Positions 17,229-25,548 of a DNA stretch of 64,000 nt are shown here, in pieces. Below the pieces are notes generated by a model, which saw only the letters and a list, made by a program, of their open reading frames with translations, ran no database searches and was not told where the DNA came from. The position numbers were made by a program, and so were the translations under genes. The first letter of the stretch is position 1; the number at the start of each line of letters is the position of its first letter. Origin of the DNA: Fibrobacter sp. (GTDB lineage Bacteria; Fibrobacterota; Fibrobacteria; Fibrobacterales; Fibrobacteraceae); the NCBI GenBank assembly GCA_017649565.1, contig JAGCGO010000078.1, forward strand, positions 1 through 64,000, given 5' to 3'.

Positions 17229-18389
17229 ATGTCTATGAGACTTAAGCTGATTCTTGGTTGTGCCGCTGCGCTGTTCTTCTGCAGCTGTGCCGCGGGTCCT
17301 CACATGCGGATGACCGCCCCTGAAGATTCCATGGAATATAACGGGTTCATGGTGCACTTGCATGATATCAACTCGGGTGACTTCGGTCAGGATATTGCTG
17401 TGGCACCTGCTCCAGCACCGGAGTCGGCTCCGGCGGAAGAATCCACAAAGTTTGGTGACGTGAAGGAATTGATTGTTGATTCCATGCCGAACCTTGAATA
17501 CCGTATTGGACCGTTGGATATGGTCCAGGTCGTGGTCTGGGAACATCCGGAATTGACGTCGCCGATGGGTCAGTATCAACCGGCTGGTCAAAAGGTGACG
17601 ACTGACGGTAAGCTATTCTACCCGTATGCGGGTGAATTACAGGCGGCAGGCCTGACGGCCCAGGAATTACGCACTGAAATCACGAAACGCTTGTCGGACA
17701 AGATATTGAACGATCCGCAGGTCGATGTTCGTGTTACGGGATACAATAGCCTCAAGATTTTTGTATCCGGAGAAGTTAAAAATCCCGGTTATATATCTTT
17801 TGACGAAAAGCCGATGACACTTCCTGTTGCTTTGGCGGAAGCGGGTGGTTTTACCGAAAATGCCGACTTGTCCATGATTCAGATTAACCGTGGTGGGAAA
17901 ATCTATAATCTCGATTACTCGTCGGTTTTCGCTTCGAACATTTCTGTGGATAAGATTTTGTTGAAACCCGATGACCAGCTGTATGTGGCTTCGAAGCTTG
18001 AAACGCAGAAGGAAGACCGAGTCTTTGTTATGGGGGAAGTTCGTAGGACCGATGTGGTCGATATGCACGACGGCAAGATTTCGTTGATTGACGCTCTAGC
18101 TTCTTCGGGAGGCCTGGAGGCCGTGAATGCTTCGGCTCGGTCCATTTACGTCATTCGCAATACAGACGACAAGCGCATAGATGTTTTCCATCTGAATGCA
18201 AAAAATGCGATGGCTCTTGCCATGGCGGAACGGTTCAATTTGAATTCTCACGACATTGTCTATGTCGATGCTTCTGACCTTGCGACATGGAAGCGTATCT
18301 TGGATTTGATCATGCCGAACGCTACCTTGATTAACTACGGGGCTAGCACGACTCGTAACATTGAGTTGATTTCTAGAGATGGGTGGTAA
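17229..18389 (+). CDS. Polysaccharide export lipoprotein, Wza-like (SLBB domains)
   Basis: 386 residues. Signal with lipobox F-C-S-C (Cys20) makes it an outer-membrane lipoprotein. A 'Poly_export' domain (LEYRIGPLDMVQVVVWEHPELT to VDVRVTGYNSLKIFVSGEVKNPG, about 93-190) is followed by SLBB-type repeats (VALAEAGGFTENADL and LIDALASSGGLEAVNAS). It should form the outer-membrane pore for the rhamnose- or mannose-containing polymer made by the surrounding genes. Confidence 0.92.
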   Translation: MSMRLKLILGCAAALFFCSCAAGPHMRMTAPEDSMEYNGFMVHLHDINSGDFGQDIAVAPAPAPESAPAEESTKFGDVKELIVDSMPNLEYRIGPLDMVQVVVWEHPELTSPMGQYQPAGQKVTTDGKLFYPYAGELQAAGLTAQELRTEITKRLSDKILNDPQVDVRVTGYNSLKIFVSGEVKNPGYISFDEKPMTLPVALAEAGGFTENADLSMIQINRGGKIYNLDYSSVFASNISVDKILLKPDDQLYVASKLETQKEDRVFVMGEVRRTDVVDMHDGKISLIDALASSGGLEAVNASARSIYVIRNTDDKRIDVFHLNAKNAMALAMAERFNLNSHDIVYVDASDLATWKRILDLIMPNATLINYGASTTRNIELISRDGW

Positions 18390-18395
18390 TAAATT

Positions 18396-19778
18396 ATGGT
18401 TAATTTAATTCTCTGTGGTGGAAATGGAACTCGCCTTTGGCCCATAAGCCGCTCGCTTATGCCCAAGCAGTTCGCTCGTCTGTTCGACGGGGCATCCCTG
18501 TTCCAGCGTACGGTAACGACGAACGCCCGCGTTTGTGACGAACAGTATGTTATCAGCAATGCGGAGCAGTATTTTTTGGCTAAGGACCAGCTCGAAGAGG
18601 TCCATTCCAAGAAGTCTCGTTTTATGCTTGAACCGGTGGGCCGTAATACGGCTCCCGCGATTGCGCTTGCCTGCTTCAGTCTCCAGCCCGATACTATTGT
18701 GCTTGTGTCTCCTTCGGATCACGTTATCCGCAAGGTCGATGCCTATGAAGAATGCCTCCACAAGGCCGAAGCTTTGGCCAAGAAGGGTTTTTTGGTGACG
18801 TTCGGCATCACGCCGACTGGTCCCGAAACGGGTTACGGTTACATTGAGGCCGATGGCGAGGACGTGAAGCGCTTTGTCGAGAAGCCGGATCTGGAAACGG
18901 CGAAGAAGTATGTCGAATCCGGACGCTTCTTCTGGAATAGCGGCATCTTCTGCTTCAAGGCCTCTACGTTCCTCAACGAACTGAACCGCCATTCCCCCGA
19001 TATCTATGCGGCGGCAAAGCGTGCTTACGCTTCGGCCAAGAAGGAAAACCGCGACTCGCTGATTCGCGTGGACATGGACGACATGCTTGCCATCCCGTCC
19101 AACTCGATTGACTACGCCGTGATGGAAAAGTCCGACAAGGTGAAGGTCGTTCCGAGTGACATCGGCTGGTCCGATCTCGGCGCCTTTGACTCGCTTGCCG
19201 GCGAATTTGAACATGACGAGAACGGCAACAACAAGAATGCGAAGCATCTGGGTATCGGCACGAAGAATTCCCTGGTTATGGGCTCTCAGCGCCAGATTGC
19301 GACGATCGATCTCGACCACATGCTGATCGTGGATACGCCGGACGCCCTGCTGGTAGCCCCGCTTAGTAGCAGCCAGAAGGTCAAGGCCGTTGTGGACGAA
19401 CTAAAACTCCGCGGGTCGGATCTCCCGCGTGTCCCGCAGACGGTGAGCCGCCCGTGGGGAACGTACTCCGTCCTTGAATCGTCGGACAACTACAAGATGA
19501 AGCGCATTGTGGTGAAGCCGGGTGAACGCCTCAGCTTGCAGAAACACCTGCACCGTTCCGAACACTGGGTCGTCGTGAGTGGCACCGCCACATGTACCGT
19601 TGGCGACAAGGTGTTCTACGTGCGCCCGAACGAATCGACGTACATTCCGGTGGGCACCGAACACCGCCTGCAGAACGAAGGCCGTCTGCCGTTGGTGATC
19701 GTTGAAGTCCAGGTGGGCGAGTACACCGGTGAAGACGACATCATCCGCATGGAAGACGACTACCACCGCTGCAAGTAG
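18396..19778 (+). CDS. manC: Mannose-1-phosphate guanylyltransferase / mannose-6-phosphate isomerase
   Basis: 460 residues, bifunctional type II PMI/GMP. The N-terminal nucleotidyltransferase shows LILCGGNGTRLWPISRSLMP, then FMLEPVGRNTAPAIALA, SPSDHVI and FVEKPDLETA. The C-terminal cupin isomerase shows RPWGTYSVLE, RIVVKPGERLSLQKHLHRSEHWVVV and GTEHRLQNEG. It makes GDP-mannose for surface glycans. Six bases after the exporter gene, so the last gene of the operon. Confidence 0.95.
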   Translation: MVNLILCGGNGTRLWPISRSLMPKQFARLFDGASLFQRTVTTNARVCDEQYVISNAEQYFLAKDQLEEVHSKKSRFMLEPVGRNTAPAIALACFSLQPDTIVLVSPSDHVIRKVDAYEECLHKAEALAKKGFLVTFGITPTGPETGYGYIEADGEDVKRFVEKPDLETAKKYVESGRFFWNSGIFCFKASTFLNELNRHSPDIYAAAKRAYASAKKENRDSLIRVDMDDMLAIPSNSIDYAVMEKSDKVKVVPSDIGWSDLGAFDSLAGEFEHDENGNNKNAKHLGIGTKNSLVMGSQRQIATIDLDHMLIVDTPDALLVAPLSSSQKVKAVVDELKLRGSDLPRVPQTVSRPWGTYSVLESSDNYKMKRIVVKPGERLSLQKHLHRSEHWVVVSGTATCTVGDKVFYVRPNESTYIPVGTEHRLQNEGRLPLVIVEVQVGEYTGEDDIIRMEDDYHRCK

Positions 19779-19820
19779 CCGCCCTCTTCGGCCTGACATA
19801 CTGTCTTCCCCGACACTACT

Positions 19821-19868
19821 TTGTCATCCCCGCCGCTACACTTTGTCATCCCCGCCTTGGGCGGGGAT
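19821..19868. repeat. Duplicated TTGTCATCCCCGCC motif with hairpin
   Basis: TTGTCATCCCCGCC occurs at 19821-19834 and 19843-19856. The second copy forms a perfect 9-bp stem ATCCCCGCC-ttg-GGCGGGGAT (19848-19868). It resembles dispersed extragenic palindromes and may also end the manC operon. Confidence 0.75.
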
Positions 19869-19876
19869 CTCCTTTA

Positions 19877-19906
19877 TAAAAAAGAAAGGCGGGTTCATCC
19901 CACCTT
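19877..19906 (-). terminator. Terminator of pheS
   Basis: On the minus strand AAGGTGGG-atgaa-CCCGCCTT (one G-T pair) is followed by TCTTTTTTAT. Confidence 0.75.
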
Positions 19907-19943
19907 CTTTAATTCATAGCTCACGGCTCATCGCTCGCAGCTG

Positions 19944-20966
19944 TTAGAATTGGCTCAAGAACCTCTGGTCGTTCGCAGTCAGCAAGCCGATTTCCGGAAT
20001 CGCGTGGCGCAGCATCGCGATACGGTCGAGGCCGAAGCCGAAAGCAAAACCGGTGTACTTCTCGGAGTCGATGCCGCAGTTCTTGAACACGTTCGGGTCC
20101 ACAGAACCGCAACCGCCGATTTCCATCCAGCCCGTGCCCTTGCAACGGCGGCAGCCCTTGCCTCCGCAGAATACGCAGCTCACGTCCATTTCCGCAGACG
20201 GTTCCGTGAACGGGAAGAAGCTCGGGCGGAAGCGCGTCTTCACGCCTTCGCCGAACAGCTTGTTCATGAACACCTGGAGCACGCCCTTGAGGTCAGCGAA
20301 GCTGATGTTTTCATCGACCACGAGGCCTTCGCACTGCTGGAACATCGGGGCGTGGGTCGCATCGTTGTCGACGCGGAACACATGGCCCGGAGCAATCATG
20401 CGGAACGGCGGCTTGTGCGTTTCCATGTAGTGGATCTGCGTACCGGAGGTGTGCGTACGGAGCATCACCTTGTCGTCTACGTAGAAGGTGTCCTGCATGT
20501 CGCGGCTCGGATGGTCGGGCGGCGTGTTGAGCGCCTCGAAGTTGTACCAGTCCGTCTCGATGTCGCGGCCGAAGTCCACCTCGAAGCCCATCTGGCTGAA
20601 GAAGTCGATAATCTCTTCGCGCACGTCGTAGAGCGGGTGGGTCGAACCGGCGGGGATGCCCGAACCGGGGAGGCTCACGTCCACAAAACCGTTTTCCAGC
20701 TTCTTCTGGAGCGCGGCCTGGTTCGCGGTCTCGATAGCCTTGTCGATGGCCTCGGAGACGGCGACCTTAAGTTCGTTCACGAGTTTGCCGTAAGCCGGAC
20801 GTTCCTCGGCGCTGAGCGAGCCCATCTGCTTCATGAGGTCGGTGACGGCCCCCTTCTTGCCCAGGTACTTCACGCGGAGGTTGTTGACGGCTTCTTGGTT
20901 TGTAAGGTCGGTCTGCGCAAGTTCTGCGTCAAACGCCTGCTTCACATTGTTAATAGCTTCACTCAT
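19944..20966 (-). CDS. pheS: Phenylalanyl-tRNA synthetase alpha subunit
   Basis: 340 residues, normal length. Class II synthetase alpha chain. N-terminal coiled coil (to ~90), then HPLYDVREEIIDFFSQMGFEV, ETDWYNFEALNTPPDHPSRDM (in two pieces of motif 1/2), LLRTHTSGTQ-type VMLRTHTSGTQIHYME, RVDNDATHAPMFQQCEGLVVD and the motif-3 segment FGFGLDRIAMLRHAI. A Cys-rich insert (CVFCGGKGCRRCKGTGW) is usual for bacterial PheS. pheT is not adjacent here. A heptamer array lies 23 bp upstream of the start codon. Confidence 0.97.
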   Translation of the reverse strand: MSEAINNVKQAFDAELAQTDLTNQEAVNNLRVKYLGKKGAVTDLMKQMGSLSAEERPAYGKLVNELKVAVSEAIDKAIETANQAALQKKLENGFVDVSLPGSGIPAGSTHPLYDVREEIIDFFSQMGFEVDFGRDIETDWYNFEALNTPPDHPSRDMQDTFYVDDKVMLRTHTSGTQIHYMETHKPPFRMIAPGHVFRVDNDATHAPMFQQCEGLVVDENISFADLKGVLQVFMNKLFGEGVKTRFRPSFFPFTEPSAEMDVSCVFCGGKGCRRCKGTGWMEIGGCGSVDPNVFKNCGIDSEKYTGFAFGFGLDRIAMLRHAIPEIGLLTANDQRFLSQF

Positions 20967-20988
20967 AGTGCGGGTAAAGATAGAAAAT

Positions 20989-21046
20989 AGACGAGAGACG
21001 AGAGACGAGAGGCGAGAGAAATTTTTATGGTTTTTGCGCGTAGCGC
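20989..21046. repeat. Heptamer array AGACGAG plus GCGCGTAGCGC palindrome
   Basis: Units agacgag, agacgag, agacgag, aggcgag (20989-21016), then a small palindrome GCGC-gta-GCGC (21036-21046). Two single CTTTCGTCT motifs of the opposite sense follow at ~21064 and ~21091. It occupies the pheS upstream region, so the pheS promoter must be within or beside it. Confidence 0.75.
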
Positions 21047-21099
21047 CATTTTTCTCTTTTATCTTTCGTCTGTAGGACCGAAGGTCTGTTCTTTCGTCT

Positions 21100-21123
21100 A
21101 AAAAAAGGGGGAAGTTTCCCCCT
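21100..21123 (-). terminator. Terminator of the FISUMP lipoprotein gene
   Basis: Minus strand GGGGGAA / TTCCCCC stem (21107-21122) followed by seven T residues. Confidence 0.85.
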
Positions 21124-21201
21124 CGCTTTAGCCACGGCTCCGCCGTGTCTGCCGCTACCCCCTCTACGGGCGCTCAGGCGCCGCGCCCGTAACGCCCCGG
21201 C

Positions 21202-22131
21202 TTATTCGGCGTCTTTTACGCAACGGACCGAAAGGAGCCAGTCTGTTTTTTTGGGGTTATCCGATAGTGAAGCGTCGCCATATGAATCTTTCATGAACAT
21301 GAAATAAACGTTTGAGGTATGATTTTCTGTAGAAGTCCAAAAGGCTGTGGTTTCTTTTTCACCTTCGTAATGACACGGATTAATGCAATTACGTTCGCCA
21401 GCAGGAAGTGCAGAAAAACCGTAAGTATCATTGCCTACGCTTATTTCATTCCAGCCATCAGGAGTTTTTAGATTTTGACCGGAACTGAAACCCCCTGCAA
21501 ATTCGATTAGAGTTTCATATTCTTCTTTTGTTGGCACATGCCAACCGACAGGACAAATGCCTTGTACTATGGATGGAAGAGAACATGAGGTTGTTAGGTC
21601 GCATTCGGACCACGGTTTGTCGACCGTTTCCATCCAATTGTAAAGTCTCCCATATTTGTTGCAAGAACTGGATTCATTATTGTAGCAGAGACTATTTTGG
21701 GTTTCTAGATTCAAATTTTGTGCCATCCATATTTGATTGCCAATTTGAGTTGTCTTGTACACCTGACCGTCTCTTTCATCAAGTATTTCGCCATATTTCC
21801 CTGCGTCAAGTAAATCTTGATTAAGAAATTCGGTTGTGAAGCACTTGTATTTCGAACAGTCGTATGTTCCTGACGGCATGTTTTCTGTGTTTTTCGCGCT
21901 GCTGGATTCCACATTGTCGTCGCTACTTTGGGGCTCGGATTCCTTTACACTGCTAGAGGAGACCTTGTCCTTGGTTTTGGAATCACTGGATTCTTCGCTG
22001 TCGTCCGAAACGATACTGCTTGAAGAATCGACTTCAGAGCTCGGATTGTCGGCCGAAACCGAAGATGAATCGTCCCCGCACGCAGCAAGGAAGAGTGCAA
22101 AAGAAAAGGCTGCAAGGGAAAAATGCTTCAT
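21202..22131 (-). CDS. FISUMP-domain lipoprotein
   Basis: 309 residues from the ATG at 22131, selected by AAGGAG at SD distance and the signal peptide. Lipobox L-A-A-C (Cys18) is followed by GDDSSS. Residues ~20-85 are a Ser/Asp/Glu-rich linker. From ~118 the FISUMP domain runs to the end: DERDGQVYKTTQIGNQIWMA, CNKYGRLYNW, GICPVGWHVPTKEEY, YGFSALPAGERN, AFWTSTENH and SVRCVKD. The domain is very abundant in Fibrobacter; its role is unknown and a surface function is inferred. It ends in a strong terminator. Confidence 0.92.
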   Translation of the reverse strand: MKHFSLAAFSFALFLAACGDDSSSVSADNPSSEVDSSSSIVSDDSEESSDSKTKDKVSSSSVKESEPQSSDDNVESSSAKNTENMPSGTYDCSKYKCFTTEFLNQDLLDAGKYGEILDERDGQVYKTTQIGNQIWMAQNLNLETQNSLCYNNESSSCNKYGRLYNWMETVDKPWSECDLTTSCSLPSIVQGICPVGWHVPTKEEYETLIEFAGGFSSGQNLKTPDGWNEISVGNDTYGFSALPAGERNCINPCHYEGEKETTAFWTSTENHTSNVYFMFMKDSYGDASLSDNPKKTDWLLSVRCVKDAE

Positions 22132-22240
22132 AGGATTCTCCTTAGGTTTACTTGCAATATAACTTATTTTACCCCCGTCCCTTGTGAAAAAATTGAAAAT
22201 GCAGCTTTTTCGCAAAATGCGATACGCAAAATGCGAAAAA

Positions 22241-22771
22241 TTACTGTTCAGCCTTCGCTTTCCCTGTAAAACATGTGCTCGTTATCTTGAATATGGTCAC
22301 GGCAGCGGCTTGCGCGGGCGTGAATTCGAATTTGTGCGATGCGGCGGATTGTGTGGAATGCGCGGAACCTGAAGATTGCGGCGCACCCGCAGCCTGCCGT
22401 TCCATCAGGAGCGAGAGTCCGCGGCATTTCTCGGAAACGTCCTCGACGACTTCTGCCTTGCCCTGCCCGACAACGCTTGCATAGAAGCGCCCGCTCTTGC
22501 AATAAACGTCCTCGTGAATCTCGATGCGGTTCTCGACGCACATGCTAAACGCGACATTCGGATTCTTGCGGATGCAATCGAGCTTCTTGCCAACATGCGC
22601 GCAATGGAAGTACAGTTCCAGAACGCCACCATTTAGGCTATACCCGAACGATAGCGGAATCACGTAGGGCACACCGGCATCGTCCATCATCGCAATATGG
22701 CAGGTCGTGCATTGTTCAATAATCTTCGCGATATTTTCATCGCCCAAAACTTCTCTATCTTTGCGTCGCAT
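22241..22771 (-). CDS. Pyridoxamine 5'-phosphate oxidase-family (NimA-like) protein
   Basis: 176 residues. Split-barrel flavin-binding family: N-terminal MRRKDREV, CHIAMMDDAGVPYVIPLSFGYSL (in two parts), LYFHCAHVGKKLDCIRKNPNVAFSM, FYASVVGQGKAEVV and a C-terminal F-K-I-T-S-TCFTGKA. NimA-like members bind FMN or related cofactors and reduce small molecules; the substrate here is not known. The segment QAAGAPQSSGSAHSTQSAASH (about 127-147) is a small-residue insertion. It lies between two FISUMP lipoprotein genes on the same strand. Confidence 0.85.
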   Translation of the reverse strand: MRRKDREVLGDENIAKIIEQCTTCHIAMMDDAGVPYVIPLSFGYSLNGGVLELYFHCAHVGKKLDCIRKNPNVAFSMCVENRIEIHEDVYCKSGRFYASVVGQGKAEVVEDVSEKCRGLSLLMERQAAGAPQSSGSAHSTQSAASHKFEFTPAQAAAVTIFKITSTCFTGKAKAEQ

Positions 22772-22803
22772 ACATATCGTTCCATCAACTAAATATTTTA
22801 TTA

Positions 22804-22838
22804 GAGATTGCTTCGCCGCTAAGCGCCTCGCAATGACA
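22804..22838. repeat. Dispersed palindromic repeat (GATTGCTTCGCC...GCAATGAC)
   Basis: GATTGCTTCGCCGC and GCGCCTCGCAATGAC arms give an ATTGC/GCAAT stem with inner symmetry. It closely resembles an extragenic palindrome found in many unrelated genomes. Confidence 0.55.
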
Positions 22839-22850
22839 ATAACCAGCTTA

Positions 22851-23870
22851 TCAATAATCCTTTATGCAGCGAATGGAGTAGGCATTATCCTTATCGCCAG
22901 AATGAAAGAGTGTGTATGTTTTATAAAACAGGTGTAAGAAATAGGCATAAAGCTTGGTTTCCTCGCTAGCAAACCAAAAGAAAGCGACCCTTTCATCAGG
23001 ACCATAAAATTCTCCGCTATTGTCTCGCTCTGTATCGCCAAACATTCTCGTTTTGTGGAACGCCCCTGCAGGTATAGCAGAAAAACCAAAGCGATCAAAA
23101 TTAGGATTCACTTCATCGCCATCCCACAATTGAGACTTAAGACACGTTCCAGCATAAGAGTCCCCTCCAATTTCAGAAAGCATAGCGAGCCAATCTTCCA
23201 ACGAAGGCAAGCGCCACCCCTGCGGACAAATTCCCTGAACTTTTTCGGGAAGTTCGCAAACCTTGTGCAATCCGCAATCCAAGCCTTCTGCGGACAACGC
23301 GACGGAATCAATCGCTGCAGCCCAGGTATAGAGGCGCCCCGCAACTTCACATTTTTTCGGGTCATTGCCATTGCACCAGCTTTTACCTAGAAGACTCGGA
23401 GTTTTGACACTGTCGGAATAGTTGAGGCTTTCTGCCATCCAAACTTGTTCGCCAATTTTTACCGTTTTGTAGACTTTGCCATCTCGTTTGTCTGTTATGG
23501 AATCGTATTCTATTTCAGGATTCAAATAAGCTTCTTTAGGAATGCTCCAATCAAAGCACCCCTCGCAGGGGGAAGTGGTTTCCACAATGCTGCTACTAGA
23601 CGCAACGGGATTGTTCTGGTTCCTTTCGGGGCCTTCATGTTCCTCGGGTGTTTGTCTTGCAGACGAAGAAGATTTTTCCTTGTTGCTACTAGAGATTGCA
23701 TCGTCGTTACGCTCCTCGAGACTAGAAATTGCGTCGTCGTTACTCTTCTCGAAACTCGAAGACGACGTTTCCTTCTGTGCTTCACCGCCATTCGCACCTG
23801 TCGACGAGGAATCGTCGCCGCATGCCGCAAGGAACGCTACCAAACCAAGTACAGTCAAAAATTTTTTCAT
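22851..23870 (-). CDS. FISUMP-domain lipoprotein
   Basis: 339 residues. Lipobox L-A-A-C (Cys17), then GDDSSST. The linker (residues ~20-105) contains a short duplicated motif N-D-D-A-I-S-S and poly-Ser runs. The FISUMP domain runs from ~127: DKRDGKVYKTVKIGEQVWMA, SWCNGNDPKKCEVAGRLYTW, GICPQGWRLPSLEDW, FGFSAIPAGAF, AFFWFASEE and SIRCIKDY. AGGGGA precedes the ATG. Paralogue of the genes at 21202, 26220 and 50681. Confidence 0.92.
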   Translation of the reverse strand: MKKFLTVLGLVAFLAACGDDSSSTGANGGEAQKETSSSSFEKSNDDAISSLEERNDDAISSSNKEKSSSSARQTPEEHEGPERNQNNPVASSSSIVETTSPCEGCFDWSIPKEAYLNPEIEYDSITDKRDGKVYKTVKIGEQVWMAESLNYSDSVKTPSLLGKSWCNGNDPKKCEVAGRLYTWAAAIDSVALSAEGLDCGLHKVCELPEKVQGICPQGWRLPSLEDWLAMLSEIGGDSYAGTCLKSQLWDGDEVNPNFDRFGFSAIPAGAFHKTRMFGDTERDNSGEFYGPDERVAFFWFASEETKLYAYFLHLFYKTYTLFHSGDKDNAYSIRCIKDY

Positions 23871-23914
23871 AAAGTCCCCTTTGCCTGGACGTCTGCTAGA
23901 ATAAATTTAACAAA

Positions 23915-24226
23915 CTACGCCGAAAGGGCCTTTAGCAGTTCTTTTTTGTCCGCTCCCAACGAAAAGAACATCTTGATCATCAGTTCCAGGGAGACGCTGG
24001 GGTCCGCATGTTCCACTTTCGCATACCTTGACTGACTCGTTTTCGCCATCGCAGCTGCAGAGACCTGTGTTTCTCCGCAGGCTTTCCGCTTTGCAATCAG
24101 CGCCTTTGCCAAGGAGGCCTTCATCTCGACGATTGCCATTTCCGCCGGGCTCAAGCCGAGGAACTCGTCAACATCCCCGACCTTCCAGCCTTTTTTCTGC
24201 AGTCTTTCTCTTTTCGCCTTTTCCAT
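23915..24226 (-). CDS. HigA-like antitoxin, XRE-type helix-turn-helix
   Basis: 103 residues. N-terminal region KKGWKVGDVDEFLGLSPAEMAIVE and an HTH part ETQVSAAAMAKTSQSRYAKVEHADPSVSLELM fit the XRE antitoxins that follow Gp49-like HigB toxins. Only three bases separate it from the toxin gene; toxin first, antitoxin second is the HigBA order. Together with the toxin it would repress its own promoter. Confidence 0.85.
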   Translation of the reverse strand: MEKAKRERLQKKGWKVGDVDEFLGLSPAEMAIVEMKASLAKALIAKRKACGETQVSAAAMAKTSQSRYAKVEHADPSVSLELMIKMFFSLGADKKELLKALSA

Positions 24227-24229
24227 TCG

Positions 24230-24565
24230 CTACGCCTCCGCATCATATATTTTTAATCGTTTACGGCACAAGTCAATGACTTCGTCAGGAGTTTTGTTCG
24301 TTTTTTTTTCTGTCCACAGAATTACGACAATCGCATCAGTGTCAATTCGATAAAATAACCGCCAGCTTCTACTTTCGTCCTGAATACGCAGTTCGTGACA
24401 TCTGGTTCCTATGGACGGCATTGGGCGGCTTTGTGGCAGAGAAAGATTCACCCCTGATTGCAACAGTCGCAGTAAGAATCCTGTTTCTATCCTCGCTTTT
24501 TGTGACAAAGGTGGTGTTTGCGGTTGCTTGTGCAACCAGACTAATGGCTTGTGACTTGGACTCAT
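24230..24565 (-). CDS. HigB-like toxin (RelE/ParE superfamily, Gp49-like)
   Basis: 111 residues. KPLVWLHKQPQTPPLSQKAR, GFLLRLLQSGVNLSLPQSRPMPSIG (two pieces), CHELRIQDESRSWRLFYRID, IVVILWTEKKTNKTP and DLCRKRLKIYD follow the Gp49-like/HigB pattern. Toxins of this type are expected to cut mRNA at the ribosome. Partner antitoxin directly downstream. Confidence 0.87.
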   Translation of the reverse strand: MSPSHKPLVWLHKQPQTPPLSQKARIETGFLLRLLQSGVNLSLPQSRPMPSIGTRCHELRIQDESRSWRLFYRIDTDAIVVILWTEKKTNKTPDEVIDLCRKRLKIYDAEA

Positions 24566-24567
24566 AA

Positions 24568-24596
24568 AATATATATCAGATTTGACATAATGTCAA
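24568..24596 (-). promoter_or_regulatory. Palindromic operator and promoter of higBA
   Basis: Perfect palindrome TTGACATAATGTCAA (24582-24596). On the minus strand its first half is a consensus -35 (TTGACA, 24596-24591), and TATATT follows after exactly 17 bp (24573-24568). Transcription would begin at or next to the toxin ATG (24565), so either the message is nearly leaderless or another promoter is used. Confidence 0.6.
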
Positions 24597-24745
24597 GGGC
24601 TAGTGTGGCGAAGCAATAGGAACGTTTGTACGGTCCCTAATCTATAGACGTTTTTCCAAAGAAAAATTTCCGCTTTTTGGGAAAAAATCTTTCCGTACCC
24701 TTCAGCGTAGTGAGAAATCATTCCCTCGAGCTGTGGGCTATGAGC

Positions 24746-25020
24746 CTCACTCCCACAACTTATGCATTATCACGGGCCGTTTTTTGCCGGCCTCTGTCCT
24801 GTGCATGTACAGGTGCCCGGTGCTGTCGTAGCTGAACTGCTCTCCGACGCGCTCCCCGTTCACGTAGGTGAGGCTGTCCATCAGCACCCCGTTCGCATAC
24901 CAGTTGCGCCAGATTCCTTCGCGCTTGCCGTCTTTCCAGAATCCTTCGCTCGCAAGTCCTCCGCCCACGCTGTCGGGGTAGAATATACGGGATTCTTGGA
25001 TGTTCCCCGCGAGCCACGTC
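24746..25020 (-). pseudogene. Truncated duplicate of the MORN-like lipoprotein gene
   Basis: This 275-bp stretch is about 96% identical to 29179-29453, the 3' end of the lipoprotein gene at 29180-30373, including the same stop codon. It encodes only the last ~90 residues (from T-W-L-A-G-N-I-Q-E-S-R). At 25020/25021 homology stops and transposase-like sequence of the opposite strand begins. No signal peptide or start of its own. Non-functional remnant. Confidence 0.85.
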
Positions 25021-25456
25021 GGCAATCTTGAGATAGACCCGATTAACAGTGCGGACCACGACGCAAACCTGCTGACAATCAACGACAGAATGTCCAACTA
25101 CTGCCTGATACGATACCAGCCCTCCAAGAATGTCGAAGATCTCAAGAAGACGTATGTCCGGGCCCGCAAGGACTACCGGAAGACTTTCCCCCTGCGCACA
25201 ATCATGTCGGATAATGGCAACGAACGCGCCTGTCATCTGGATATCGCCAAGGCCCTTGGCGTGGAGTACTACTTCGCCCACCCATATCACTCTTGGGAAC
25301 GAGGGGCAAACGAATACGCCTGTACCTGCCAAAAAAGGAGTCGTTCAAGGGTATGTCACTGAAGAAAGTCCGGTGGATACAGAAACAAACTCAACAACAG
25401 ACCCAGAAAAAGGGTTGATTTTATGACCCTGTTAGAGTATATTTGTATACAAGTTT
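25021..25456 (+). pseudogene. IS30-family transposase remnant
   Basis: The DDE-domain half of an IS30-type transposase. NLEIDPINSADHDANLLTIND carries the first Asp, TIMSDNGNERACHLDIAKALG the second, and HPYHSWERGANEY the catalytic Glu. After 25316 the reading changes frame: YLPKKESFKGMSLKKVRW is in the next frame, and QLNNRPRKRVDFMTLLEY is in yet another. The N-terminal half is missing and at least two frameshifts are present, so it is dead. Confidence 0.82.
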
Positions 25457-25548
25457 AATAAGCTGACCGATTGCGTTAGCGATAAAAATCCGCCCAGAAG
25501 TAGCTCTGTTTTTTAGCAGAACTGTTTGGGTTAGGGAGGGCCTGGATC

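Noticed and set aside
24746..25097. A functional small protein with the MORN-like end
   Set aside because: Lacks signal peptide and N-terminal repeats and starts inside the antisense of a transposase remnant; a truncated copy is the simpler reading.
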